Of a stretch of 64,000 nucleotides of DNA, positions 24,701 through 36,448 are shown piece after piece; the stretch's first letter is position 1, and every line of letters begins with the position of its first letter. This DNA is from Diphasiastrum complanatum (taxonomy: Eukaryota > Streptophyta > Lycopodiopsida > Lycopodiales > Lycopodiaceae). The stretch spans positions 67,988,370-68,052,369 of the forward strand of contig CM055096.1 in assembly GCA_029204225.1 (NCBI GenBank). Direction: 5' to 3'. A program made the translations under genes and the position numbers. The notes under the pieces are model-generated. The model saw only the letters and a program-made list of their open reading frames with translations. It searched no databases and had not been told where the DNA came from.

Positions 24701-25978
24701 CATCCATCGCGGCAGCATCCGATGTCGCCGCCCCAGGCCAAGAGCGTGGACTCATGGCCGACCACGGCAAGCAGCCATTCAAGTGTACTACTATTCACAT
24801 TTCAATTTGACTACCTACCCATATATATACCCATGGCCAATAATAAATTTTTGTGCTTGCGAAAAACTTGTTTTTATGTTTTCGCAAACTTGGGTCGAGC
24901 CAGTCCGGGCCAGTGCTCCCGGGCAGTGCTCTTATCCTCAAAAAACCTACATTTCTTGCTTAACCTTTTCGATTTTGTGAAGACTATTATCTTTTGTAAT
25001 TGTTAAACAACTAGTGTTTATATATAGCATATGTAAAACTTAGCAACGCTATGTGGGCAATGCCATGTGAGGGGCAAGTCCCTAAGATGTCAATTATGTC
25101 AATTCGCAACGGTTGGGAATTGAGTCTGTGCCTAGCAGGTTACACTCAACAACTCTATCCGGAATAAGACTATTATTACTCATAAAAGGGTTCATATGAT
25201 ATAAAAAATTGTTAATATTTGATGATATCAACTATTGAAAAAATGTCAGTTTCATTTTTATACTTTGCCGATTTTTTTGAGAACTTGATGAAGCCTTTTA
25301 ATTTTTTTTCATAAACTTTTTAGTAACTCATAGGTCAAAAGCCTATCGGCGTTATACTTATAATGAAATGGGTTGAAAACAAAAAGGATGTATTTATTGG
25401 AGCCTATAGCCAAATTGGTTGATTTTTGCATCTAAGCTACAAACATTTGATTATTAATTTTTATGAAAATTGAAACTTAGAGTTTAATATTAAAAACAAT
25501 GGACATAAGATTCGATAGTACTTGTGTTGATACTATTAATGACCCGCCTCCATACTTGGTACTTAACTAATTGCTTAATATTGTTGAGTTTTAAGATTTT
25601 TGTCACTAGTATGACCTAAGGGTAAATCAAACTAGAAAGTTTCCACAAACCCAAAATCGACAATTGTTAAAAAAAAAAAAATCAAAATCTGAACCAACAA
25701 GTATTAAAAAACAATATACCCACTCGACTAGTAAAATACTCCCCAAAAAAAATTTATGTTTTAAGAGTGTTTAAGGCCTTTCCATGAGGCACGATGGACA
25801 GAAGGGTTGCAAGGAAAAGTCTGACTTCCACCTGATGGTAGTATTGGTGGTCTTTTCAATGAGATTTTTTCTTCTTTTTTGGTCAAGAGGTTCATCCAAA
25901 ATTTTGGTTCATGTTGCATTCATTAAGCTATGTCAAAAATATCTTGTCTTCGTCTCTCTCTTTCTCTTTCTTGCGCGC
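24700..25978. other. AT-rich stretch, nothing recognised
   Basis: Only short open frames occur, none with recognisable similarity. Composition is strongly AT after 25.0 kb, with several runs of A or T. Confidence 0.5.
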
Positions 25979-26612
25979 CCGCTAGCTCACTCGGTCTTTG
26001 GCTATTTGATCGGAAGGTGAATGAATTGAAGTGATCTGGCTCTCTGATCGGAAGGTGAATGAATCAGCATGTGTGTGGTTCAGGCTTAAAGGTATGGTGG
26101 TTTTGACTTTCCCATTTGCTTAGCTTATCGATTTTAGGAGTGATCGTCCTTCTGCATATTGCTTCTCTATGAATTTGTACAATTTTGTAATAACCGATCA
26201 TCTTATCATTCCCAAGTTATGGAAAATAGCTTAAGAAAATAGTAGACGTTGTGGCAGACATTGTATTATGCATGGTAGTGAGTCTCCATTTCATTGAGAC
26301 ATTTGAAGATTGCTAATATGTTGAGGAATATGTAGGGTGTCTGTGGACATGCATGAAGATAAGCAATGTTTTTCAAAGTTGCGATGCTCAACTTCACGTC
26401 CCTCGTTGCAATCTGAAGACTTTCACGTACTAATGTTGATGCGGTAATTGGATCTGATTTGGTGTTTTTCCAGACGTCATCTTTGTTTATTCAAATAGAT
26501 ATTTGAAATCTCACATATTTCTCTTACCCGCTAGCTCAGTCGGTCGTTTGCTCTTTGATCGGAAGGTGAATGAATCGTCCTTCTCCATACTGCTTCTTTA
26601 TGAAAATTGACT
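25979..26612 (+). repeat. Two related copies of a repeat with a tRNA-like A box
   Basis: Copy 1 (about 25979-26175) and copy 2 (about 26526-26612) share CGCTAGCTCA-TCGGT, TTGATCGGAAGGTGAATGAAT and TCGTCCTTCT-CATA-TGCTTC. Copy 2 lacks the middle part of copy 1. TAGCTCAGTCGGT in copy 2 fits the tRNA A-box consensus, but no B box is seen at the usual distance, so a tRNA-derived SINE is possible and not shown. Confidence 0.55.
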
Positions 26613-26843
26613 TCGGTGCAATCTAAAGTCTCCCAACAAACGATTGATAATAGTCCAACGAGATCAAGCAATTCAAGTATATGATGTGCATCCCAACACT
26701 AGATGTGGTTTATTTGTGGGTCAAATTTAAGCGAAGTATGGGAATTGGAATAGTACAACCACGTAAGAAAAATATTTGAAATTTGATTTGACTGACGAAA
26801 GCAGCAATGGCACAATCACACTCTCTATTTTTCGTGTTAATGG

Positions 26844-27022
26844 ATGTAGGATTAATGCTTAGTGTTAATTGATAGTGTTATTTGCGGATCATCTATGCAT
26901 GTTGGATTTTGATCTATGCTATTGCTCTCATGGGATCGAGCCTCCGTGTGACATCTAACCTCATCTCCTTGATGCTTGTGTGCTTGGATCTTGGGTTGAG
27001 CCTAGGGAAGGAAATAGCCCCA
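26844..27022 (+). mobile_element. LTR 3' end, partner of the LTR at 57.6 kb
   Basis: The sequence matches, in reverse complement, the LTR end at 57620-57830: shared blocks include TAGGATTAAT, TTGGATTTTGATCTATGCTA, CTCTCATGGGATCGA, CTCCTTGATGC and ATAGCCCCACAACAA. Here the primer binding site that follows the other copy is not present, so this is a decayed or solo LTR. Confidence 0.8.
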
Positions 27023-27080
27023 CAACAATGAGATACTTTTAAGATTCTTCCTTTTCCCGTAGTTAATATCATTGTCTATG

Positions 27081-27363
27081 ACACAAAGAAGAAACAATTT
27101 GACAATTGGATTCCTAATCGAACTTTTAGGTTGAAAGAACATTGGTGGTGATGTGAAAAAGAAAATGTTGGGAATTTAGGAGCAAAGATTGTGAAATTGG
27201 ACGGCTCTTCAATTGAAGTCATTTTAAAGGATACATGGATTGATTCAATTTTGGAGCTAGGAACACCATATATATGGTACTTAGAAGGCGCTAGAAAAGG
27301 ACTACGTTCAAAACTTATGCAAGTGAACATGAGAGAAAATTTTGCACAAATGCTAGTGGTATA
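27081..27363 (+). other. Coding-like remnant, unidentified
   Basis: One plus-strand frame reads, after a stop, NVGNLGAKIVKLDGSSIEVI, LKDTWIDSILELGTPYIWYL and RKGLRSKLMQVNMRENFAQM, with residue composition more like protein than random AT-rich sequence. I do not recognise the family. It lies 200 bases upstream of the OTU-like frame and could be an upstream part of the same Helitron or of the LTR element before it. Confidence 0.3.
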
Positions 27364-27540
27364 ATCATTGGTTTTGATAGATTGAAGTTTATAACGAAGT
27401 GAAATAGGCGATATCAATAATCCCAGTAGATCAAAGCGAATGCCAAATTAGACAAGGCTACCATTATAGTCAATTCAATATTTAAGATTCTTACTCTTTC
27501 TTAGCTTGAGAAGCATAGTATTTTATCTTTTACAAGCACA

Positions 27541-28010
27541 ATGACCAACAATATTAGCACAAAAGGCTATGGACCAAGAGACTATATAGATCCTGAATTT
27601 TTATTTATTTATCAAGTCAACCATGACATTTTCAACGTGTTTTCATTTCTATTGAATCATCATATTCCACCGAACAAGATTCGAGCAAATGTCGTGCAAT
27701 GCTTTTTGCTAAGTTTAAGAGAAAATGATTATGATGCTATGCTTTGGAAAGAACACTACAAAAATGATTCAATTTTTAAAATCCAATACGAGCAAATCAC
27801 ATCATTTGATACATATATAAATCTTCTTACCAACAACGACAATCAATCGCCAATACAATGTGATAGCTTATGTTTGTTTTGGTTATCCAAATGCATGAAT
27901 TTCAAGTTAGTAGTATATCATTGTGACACTGATTCAACAACAATAACTCAAGAATTTGTGATATGCATCAATCCAATTTGAACAATGAAAATCATCATTA
28001 TTCAAATGAA
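27541..28010 (+). pseudogene. OTU-type cysteine protease-like domain of a decayed Helitron
   Basis: The 146-codon frame has the OTU layout: VNHDIFNVFSFLLNHHIPPN aligns with the family's DGNCLFRA-S-LL helix, followed by KIRANVVQCF, FDTYINLL, a segment at the usual W-G-x-x-L position (SPIQCDSLCLFWLSKC) and the strand FKLVVYHC. The catalytic Cys position is Asp and the preceding D-G is lost. The stop at 27981 is followed one frame over by NENHHYSNE, which fits the catalytic-His strand, so a frameshift separates them. Helitron Rep sequence follows within 400 bases. OTU domains occur in some Helitron (Helentron/Helitron2) proteins; the assignment to this family is inference from motif order. Confidence 0.6.
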
Positions 28011-28369
28011 TAGTGACGACAAAGTATAAGTATATCCTTGGAAAGAGCCAACAATCACCATAGGACCACATATCTCATCAAAGAACAAAAAACGAAAGCG
28101 ATACATATGGATAGAAACGATCAAACAAAATCTACACTATCTAATAAATCAATTTCATTACTTGCCACAAATGTCGATTGTTAACAAATTTAAGCAACTC
28201 CATCAACACTCACACGTATCAAACAACAGCATATTTATTACTTGAGAAAGTACATAAGGACAAACGAATATCATCAAGTATCAAACCAAGCGAGAAACAC
28301 AATTTCAATGAGCAAGAAATATTTGTTGAAGATTTCATACAAAAATATGGAGGAAATTCAAAAAAAAAT

Positions 28370-28740
28370 TGCTAAGTACAAAGAAAGAATCAAAGATTCT
28401 CCTAAAACAAGATGAGTTTGTTGTGATAGATTATTTTTCAATTTCCAAGTCTATACTCTCACAGAGGGAGTAATCAGGTACTCAAAGATTAAAATTATTT
28501 GACGAAAAACAAATATCTGACATTTGTGTACAAAAAATATGCAAATCTTGCAAAGCTACAATATCAAAAGAAATGTTGCCTGAATATGCATCACCAATAA
28601 ACTATTCCACCAACAAGGCATTGAGCAAAGTAAATGAACTCAATGACTTAGAAGAACTCTTGGTGTCACCATGGATTGCATTCTGACCAATAAGAGATCT
28701 CTCATTTGAAGGACAACTAGGCACTACCGGAAGTATCTAA
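28370..28740 (+). pseudogene. Helitron Rep/helicase N-terminal region remnant
   Basis: Frames on the plus strand give VCCDRLFFNFQVYTL (near 28416-28460), then QRLKLFDEKQISDICVQKIC, CKSCKATISKEMLPEYASP, NELNDLEELLVSPWIAF, a stop, and PIRDLSFEGQLGTTGSI. This is the order of the N-terminal zinc-binding region of Helitron proteins: a C-x-x-C-D-R-L-F-F motif, a C-x-x-C motif, then LEE-L-SP-x-x-F-x-x-IR-L-GQ-G. The HUH Rep motif and helicase are not visible downstream, so the element is truncated near 28740. Confidence 0.68.
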
Positions 28741-31700
28741 TATAAAAACAATTTGTTGCTTTGAGCAACCAACTAGCATAATAACCTTCTCATGTTACAA
28801 AGTCAATCGCAAACTCAATAATCTCACCTATAATCCATCGTGGAGTATGTTCTCCAATACAACGTAATTATAATTAATACCAAATTGCATAACACATAAC
28901 CAAAACATAAATCCTTTTCTAACCCAAAAATTACAAATCTTATCGATTTCTTCTAACAGTAAAATGCCTATTAAAAACTTACAACAAACTAATATCCAAA
29001 TTTTGGAAGTACAAAACAAAGTTATCAAAATCGTGCACACATTCCAAAATCAATATATACATTCATTACACAAAATAATTTCTCACACCAATATCTAAAA
29101 TGCCTTATCCGAATCCTAAAATTTTAGGATTCATGTTATTATCACATGGCAAGGCCTTTGTGGTATAATACCACATCATTCTTGTTTTATATATGCCTTG
29201 GTAGGGCATAATGTCTTTTATGCTTCAAAGCTTGTCACATTTTATATTTTTGTGTAGATAAAAAAGGAGAACATTAATGCCATAGAAAATGAATTCGATT
29301 TTTTGGTGCTAGCCTCGCCTAAGGGATCGAGTGCCACATAATGTCCTCTCGCAAAGACTTTTCCCAACGTAAAACAGGCGAATGAAGTCGTTTGCATGCA
29401 CTACAATCATAGCAAAGTCATCACGTTTCAGGTGTATAGTATCCTCAAGAATACAAAGAAAACATCTCACCAAGTTCTTTTTTCATGTACTTGAAAGGGT
29501 TTGCATGAAGACTACACCCTCAAACATAGATTCTCAACTTTGAAAAGTCAAAAGGGACTTATTGCATCATAAGATCACGTGTAGTTTTTGTTTTGCTTTA
29601 GATTTGTTGTTTTGTATTGGCTTACGCATGGACTTTCCAACATAGAGTGCATGCTTGAAAGGAGGTGAGTAAGGCCTAAAGTGACTCAAAGAAAACATGT
29701 TTTTCAACTCACCACGCTTAGAAAATATGCATCAGCTTTTAGAGTATCATCACAAGAGCTTACCAATTTTGTGTCATAGCTAAATATAGTGTGCAAGAAT
29801 GGTCCCTTAATTCATAAGAAGATTGATGTTCCAAATTGAAAATTTTATTACATTTGTTATTCCTTTTTTTACTTTTGACCAATTAGTAACAAGAAGGCCC
29901 TTTTTTGCGAAGGCAAGACTATGTGTGTTGAAGTGGTCAAGAGAAATTTGTGACACAATTGATAGCTACGTTAGTGTTTCTAGCCATTCCTTGTAAGTAT
30001 AGCTCCATTGGTCAAGTAGATCAACACTATGTCAATTTTAAAGAGTTTCAATTTGTTCAAGTGGTTAATGGAGGTAAGTGAGGCTACTCATAAGTGAAAG
30101 TGATGCGTTGAAATTTAGTGTCATTGATTATAGCATGCACAATCTTATATGCATGTGCATACCATGCTTATACAAGCCTTAAAGATGAACATGCATGATA
30201 ACCTTATCTACATACTAGCTTATGTGGAGTGATCCACTAGTGCAATTGCCAACTTTGTCACAATAGCACTAAGTTATAATGATAACTCTCTCAAAGTTAA
30301 CGTGCCTTTTCTAGGTGAATTTGAGTTGAAAATTGTGTTTTTTTTTTTCCCTTTTAAACTACAAACTTTTTGTTTTTTGTTTCTCACCATGTGAGACACC
30401 AATTGTTCACAATCTTTAGATGAAATGCGAATAGGGGTCAACTTATGATTTGCCTCAATTCTGGTTTATTATGCACTCACTAGTCACTCTTATTATGAAT
30501 GGCTATCAAAAATCTTATGTGTACTAGATTGTTTCTGATTATTTAAAAGTTGTTTGTAAGTGTTGCAAGCTATTGTTAACTTCCTGTGATTAGGATAACA
30601 ATCGGTACATGTGCACCATTTTAGTTATTTCGAGTAAGAAAATGGTTTGGTTTCTCAAGTTCTATCTACGAAAAGCTTCAGACGTGGGGATTGATTGTGG
30701 CTTGAGCATGTTGTCTTAGCTCTTGAGCACCCGTCTCCCTCATAGCTTAGTCCTTATAGGTGTGTGTCCTTGTGTTCAATAATCATGAATTTTATGGTAA
30801 CATGCACTTGACTAGCTACATTTATCTAAAAAAGGTATAAAACTAGGTTTACCTCTAGGACCTTATAATCGGTTCCTCACAAGATGAAGTCTAAGCCAAA
30901 TAAATCTAATATGTCAACCCATTTAAAATTGACAAGCTTTGCCAAATTCTTAGTGCAAGCTTTATTACTTACTAGGACTATGGGTATCTTTGGTAAACTT
31001 GCACTTTGGGAATTTTGGAACACTCACATGATGCTTCACAACAATTTGCCCACCTTGGGAGAGTTAAACGTTATTATCAATGCCATGATTGACTCTCTTA
31101 AGAACCCCACAAAATGCTTGATATGCAAGTTGACAATTCCTACATTCTTTTCCAAGGGGCTAAAGCACAACTCCTAACCCTCTGACAAAATATATCAAAA
31201 AGGAAGATGACACAAGTTCTTTTGACATTGCAAAAGAACTTCATAAGCTCAAAAATATGACAATAAGTAGGAAATGGCAATGTAGATCATCTCACTAGAT
31301 TGTCTTCTATAGTTGATCATTGCTTTAAGAGTCTTTTGAATCTGGTTTAGAAGGTCCAATTGAGTGGGTGTATTTTTGGTTGGTTTTCAAGGTCCTTGGA
31401 CATAAGCTATGCTCCCTTTTGATTGGCTTATTGACAAGCCCAATTTAGAATTTTATAAAAATAATCTAAATGCCAACTTTTTCATTTATGTTAAATTGGC
31501 TACACTCAAATTTTGGCCCCCGTCTCTCTTACTTAGATAAGGTAGAAGGTACCTAAACCTTTTACAAGCACATTGCTTGATTTCTATTGGTGCACACTTG
31601 TGGATTAGATCGACACAATTTATTTGATCAATGGCTAATATTGGTCCTACATACATTACATCTAGATGACCTAACTTGGACCTAAACCTCTATAAACATG

Positions 31701-31780
31701 AATTCATTTCAGCACTAATTGGCATGCTTTGAAGAAGCATTCCTTTTTTCGCAAGGATTAAAAATAGCATGCACGGGCCT
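28741..31780. other. Three kb of AT-rich DNA, nothing recognised
   Basis: The longest open frame is 97 codons (30884-31177), has no recognised domain and looks like chance. Some of this may be decayed Helitron interior, but no HUH or helicase motif could be found. Confidence 0.5.
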
Positions 31781-31784
31781 AACT

Positions 31785-32700
31785 CTGAGCACTTCTTGGA
31801 AAAGGTGCTGAAGAAATGCCGCGAATACCAGATCTCCTTGAACCTAGAAAAGTGTTAGTTTTGGGTGACACATGGCCATTGATCAAGACACGTAATCACC
31901 ATTGATCTATCAAAGATCAGGATTATTGTTGATCTGCCACCTCCAGGGATGATTCGCGGAGTCTACGTGTTTATGGGTCATGCTAACTACTACCAGATTT
32001 TTATTATAGATTTTGCGGAGTTAGCATGACCAATCTACAAGCTCACAATTAAATCACACTGGATGGAGGAGGCCCTACAAGCTTTCTAGAAGCTTAAATA
32101 TGCACTGGTCTCAGCGCCAATATTAAGATCGTCCAATTGGTCCATAGAGTTTTATGTGCATACAGACGCATCAAAGTATGTAGTGGGAGCAGTCTTAACC
32201 CAGCCTGGAAAATACAAAAAGTATTTCCCAATCCGATTTGCTAGCCGACATCTCAATGATTCGATTTGATGGCCACCCAATTTGCTTTTTATATGGACCA
32301 TCAACCCTTACTTTATCTTGTTAATAAAACTTGCAACACAGGGAGAATCACTCGTTGGTTACTTTTGTTGTTGGAGTTTGATTTTCGGATCGTCGTGCAC
32401 AAGGAAAAACAACATTATATGGCAGATAATGTGTTGCGAATCAAGGGGAAGGAGACAACAGCCCTACATGATGATGAGCTACCAGACGCTGCCTTGTTTT
32501 ACATTGACACTGAACCTGAATGGGCATCAGACATAGTTGAATATTTAATGTGGGGCCAATCGGACAAATTTTTATCCAAGGCAAAACAATGGAAGTTGAT
32601 TCTAAAAGCTAGATAATATCAGCTGATTGTCGGCCAATTATATCGAAGGGGATCAGATAGTATCCTTCAAAGATGTATTCTTCCACACGAGGCCACCCAG
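31785..32700 (+). pseudogene. Ty3/gypsy RT tail, RNase H and linker, second copy of the 8-11 kb family
   Basis: The plus strand reads EHFLEKVLKKCREYQISLNL, THGH, HVITIDLSKIRIIVDLPPPG, VFMGHANYYQIFI, then RNase H: FYVHTDASKYVVGAVLTQPG, FASRHLND, DHQPLLYLVNK, DFRIVVHKEKQHYMADNVL, then DDELPDAALFYIDTEPEWAS and DIVEYLMWGQ. The last two motifs match the minus-strand element at 8.9-9.1 kb, so both are copies of one family. Several stops and frame changes are present, and the copy is cut at both ends. Confidence 0.9.
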
Positions 32701-32919
32701 ATTATTTCAATTTTGCATGAAGGCATGGGTGTGTTGTGTTGTCGATGTAGCATAGGGGTCCGTCACTAGGAGCGGCAACCTCGCCTTCACCTACATAGCA
32801 ACAAGAGAGAGGGAGAGGAGAGAGAGGAGAAAGAGAGTGGAGAGAGGGAAAGAGAGAACTCCTAGGTTGAGAAAGGCTTTGGGGGCTCGAGCGCCTACCC
32901 AAAGCTATTCTATCCCAAC

Positions 32920-33044
<125 letters not shown>

Positions 33045-33054
33045 CCAAGAGAGT

Positions 33055-33425
33055 TTTATTAGAATGAGAATGGAAGATGATACAATACAAAGGAAATGGC
33101 TCCCTCTTATAGATTTTAGAGGGGAGCCTCCTTCATTCTCATTGGCCACTTCATTGGGGCAAGGATTCTAATCCAAGCCTTTAAAATAAACACAACTTAA
33201 ATCTATTGGTGCTAAGAAAGCACAAGGGCACTCACATGATTCATGTGAGTTTTAAATTGGGCCCTTTTAACTTTTTTATTTGCAACTTGAGTTAGGGCCT
33301 CTAATGTCATTTTAGAGTTTTAAGCCCCTAGTCTCTTATTCTTAGAAATTACAACTTGCTACTTGTGCTCATTGGGTTGGGCTTACACGCACAGGATGCT
33401 AGTGCCCTCGCACTTATTACCCTAC
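33055..33425. repeat. Dispersed repeat related to 62.47-62.83 kb
   Basis: Both copies end with a block of the form GGGTTGG-CTTACAC-CGCAGG-TGC, then CCCTC-CACTTATTA, and share shorter words and the general order of T-rich and ATTGG-containing blocks before it. The pair may be LTR or UTR segments of one retroelement family. Confidence 0.6.
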
Positions 33426-36400
33426 TTACAATGTACTGTGGCGGGGCCCACTAGGTAAGGTATTTTAAGCGGTGGGACCCACTTGTTTATTACTGTACAA
33501 GAAATACCCACAACAGGGTCCGCGGCCCAAAGTAGTGTCTGTCCCTCGGCACTAGGCTGCAACTGTCGTGAAGGGGCGCTGTTGTCGATTCTTTTATTGC
33601 TGGGACATGGCTGCTTCAGGAAAAGCATGGATAAAATTTGCTTACGTAAAACCTGAGGCTTTATAAGTGGATGATCAGCAATAACCGGGGCTTGCCAAAT
33701 TTTCAATAATACCCATAAGGATCTGGTGGCCATTCCGGATAACCTTGTTCATCAACAATTGGGTAGTTGAGGCATTCCATAAGATTTTTCCAAGATAAAA
33801 TTGGATCCTCATAGATTGGCGCAACTGGTCCCAATCTCAGAGGCTCTCCCAATTCGTAATGTGGATACGACGTGCTCGTTTGACTACTTTATCGACCCAG
33901 GTATTGGTATGCTTGAACCTGACGACTTTCCTCCGCAATCATTGAGGACAAGGTTTTGTCGTTGTGAGCGCTGGTGCTTGCTAGATTGGAGGCCTATTTG
34001 GGCTTGGATTCCCTGGATTTGGCCTTTTGAGAATGGATATACCCAGGTTTGGTGTTGGTTGGGCTGCTTCATTATGGAACAATGAGACTTTGGTTGAATC
34101 TTGCTCGTTGAGGGACAATCATCAACTTTAGTCTTCCCTTGGTCATTGCACTTCCCCGTTGAAGGCTGCGTGAATCCACAACTAGGAAAGCAAGAAAACT
34201 AATCCACTCTAAATCTACAACCACACACAATATGAATGGAAGGGCATGATCATAGGGGCATCACTCAAGAAAACCATCATGATCAAGGAGCTTAGTGTAG
34301 CATCAAACTCATGGGAAATCTTCTTATTAAGCATGGAGTAGATACAATGCAAAAAGCTCCTCTTCACAAAGAAGGAGTCTCTTAAATAAGCAAGAGAGCT
34401 CCTTAGGTGGCATCCTAGTGGAATTTCCACATTTCACAAATTACAAGTGGAATATTGCTCTCCACTAGAGGTCACCATCAAAAGGTGGCTCACTCTACTT
34501 TCTTTAAGAGGGGTCTACTTGCATTTATTGCATTTGCCTAGAAATACTAGTTCCTACATGGTCATTCCATCTTTCGGGATTCACCATGAGGCTTACACAG
34601 TTATGGCTTGTTATTGCTAACTAGCATTTCTCGGCTCTCATACTTGGCTCTCAGTCTTCATTCGTCTCGTCTTATCAGAGACCTCCTCGGTCTAAGATGA
34701 GAGGTGCTCTTGAGTTGCTCTGTCCGAGTATCTTGGGGATTCATCAGAATCAGCCAACAAGCATTATTGTCACCACTTGAACTTGATTCAAAAGAGCTAC
34801 AAAGATTTTGAGGTCAATCTACATATTTGTGATCTTGCCTTTCATCAATTTTTATCATTTATCTTAATCCTTTTTGTTGTTGATGAGACAATTGATTTAT
34901 ATGTGGAACATTGTTTGCCATCCTATGTTTGGATTTAGCTTATGGCCTCTACTATGATTGATATTGCTAGAGCTAGTAGATGATAATTTGAAATCTTCTT
35001 CTTTTTGTTTTAAATGCTCAATTGTATGTCAATGTCTAGTGAAATAATCCATGATATTTGAAACTTCAATACAAATACCAATACTCAACAATGGAGTTAC
35101 ATCAACATAAGATGTAAAATAAATATCTATTGATTAACATATATCATAATATCATACATGAAACATAAGCATTTGAAGCATATGTAAGGAGATAAAATAC
35201 ATTCATAAAAAGCTTCAAGAATCTATATGTGTGGTTTATCAAGTACATGGAATTGTGCTCAAAGCCCTTTGTACATATCTTGGCAAAGGACAATTGTATC
35301 TATATTCTATGAATAACACCTCTTAGGATTTAATTGTTCTAGTCGCACATACCATCCCATAAGTATCTTTTACATTTCTAGAAAAATACTCTTCTTGTCC
35401 ATTTGTGCGTTCTTTGAAATCACAATTGGTTAATGAAGGGTGGCCTATAGAACTATTGAGATATGTTGTGTCGTTGCCATCTTCATTTGGACGCCCATCA
35501 ATTTTTCTTTTTAACTAACTTTCCTTGAAACCATATATTTGCATCTTCTATTGTGATAACACAAAGCATGCCAAATCATCCCAATTCTATTGGGATCCTA
35601 CATATGTGTTACAACTTTTACTCCATGTCTTGGTTGTTTATAATTTTATGGACATATGTACTTTTTGGTAAATACAGAAATGGCTAATTCACCCGCCTGT
35701 GGTGACCTTTGTAACAAAAATGTAAATAAAACTACTATTAGAGCTTCTTAGCCTCTAAGTCGCACGTTGAGCTTTGGTGTAGGGTACTGGGTCGTTAATT
35801 AGGAGTGGCTGGACTGACCTCCTAAAAGTAGGAGATGGGTCAAACATGACACATGTCACATGCTCACTGGGACACTTGGTCTAGTGTATGAGCAACACAT
35901 GTCAACCTACTCACTTGCTTATGTGTCAAGGTACTGCCAAGCGGCAAGTGTCGATTGTGCATGGAATTGGCCATGTGTCAATATTAAAAAGGGTCAGCAT
36001 TAAGGGGTGCCTTAGGATTGTGCATAAGTGAGCCTAGAGAGAGGCATTTCTAATCATAAAGGCTATGCAACAAAGGTTGGGAGGAGAAAAGGCAACCAAC
36101 TCCACCATGTTTCATGCTTGCAGGAAAATCAATAAGGATCAAAGTTTCAGATCTATGTGTACTTGTTGTGCAAGGTTTTGAATTTAAATTTCATATTCAA
36201 GTTTGACACTGTTTGACATTAATGTGATGGCACTATTCTACGGAACTTCAATGCTCATCAAGCCCAATTTAATACTTAGAATATGCTCACTAGGTTTAGT
36301 TTCAAGTTTGCAAGTCTTCCACTCATGAAAGATCATATTTCCACCATTGACAACTTCTTTAGTGGAATACACATAGATTCTACAATCTCTACTTGAAGAC

Positions 36401-36440
36401 AACAAACTACCATTACTCCTATCATTGATGTAGGATTTTC
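33426..36440. other. Three kb with nothing recognised
   Basis: Short open frames at 33422-33733 (minus) and 33801-34085 (plus) show no known domain. The right part (36.0-36.4 kb) may be decayed copia sequence continuing from the element at 36.45-37.98 kb. Confidence 0.45.
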
Positions 36441-36448
36441 TTTGGTCC

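Noticed and set aside
24563-25006. 147-codon plus-strand frame starting near a GA-rich run
   Set aside because: It lies in the MACPF upstream region, its N-terminus is low-complexity Arg/Glu from GA repeats, and the rest has no recognisable domain.
26528-26577. Possible tRNA gene
   Set aside because: An A box is present but no B box, no anticodon stem and no acceptor pairing could be found.
30884-31177. 97-codon plus-strand frame in AT-rich DNA
   Set aside because: No known domain, no splice or retroelement context, and composition fits chance; not called as a gene.
33801-34085. 94-codon plus-strand frame rich in Trp
   Set aside because: An opposing frame of similar length exists on the minus strand and no family is recognised; left as unassigned.
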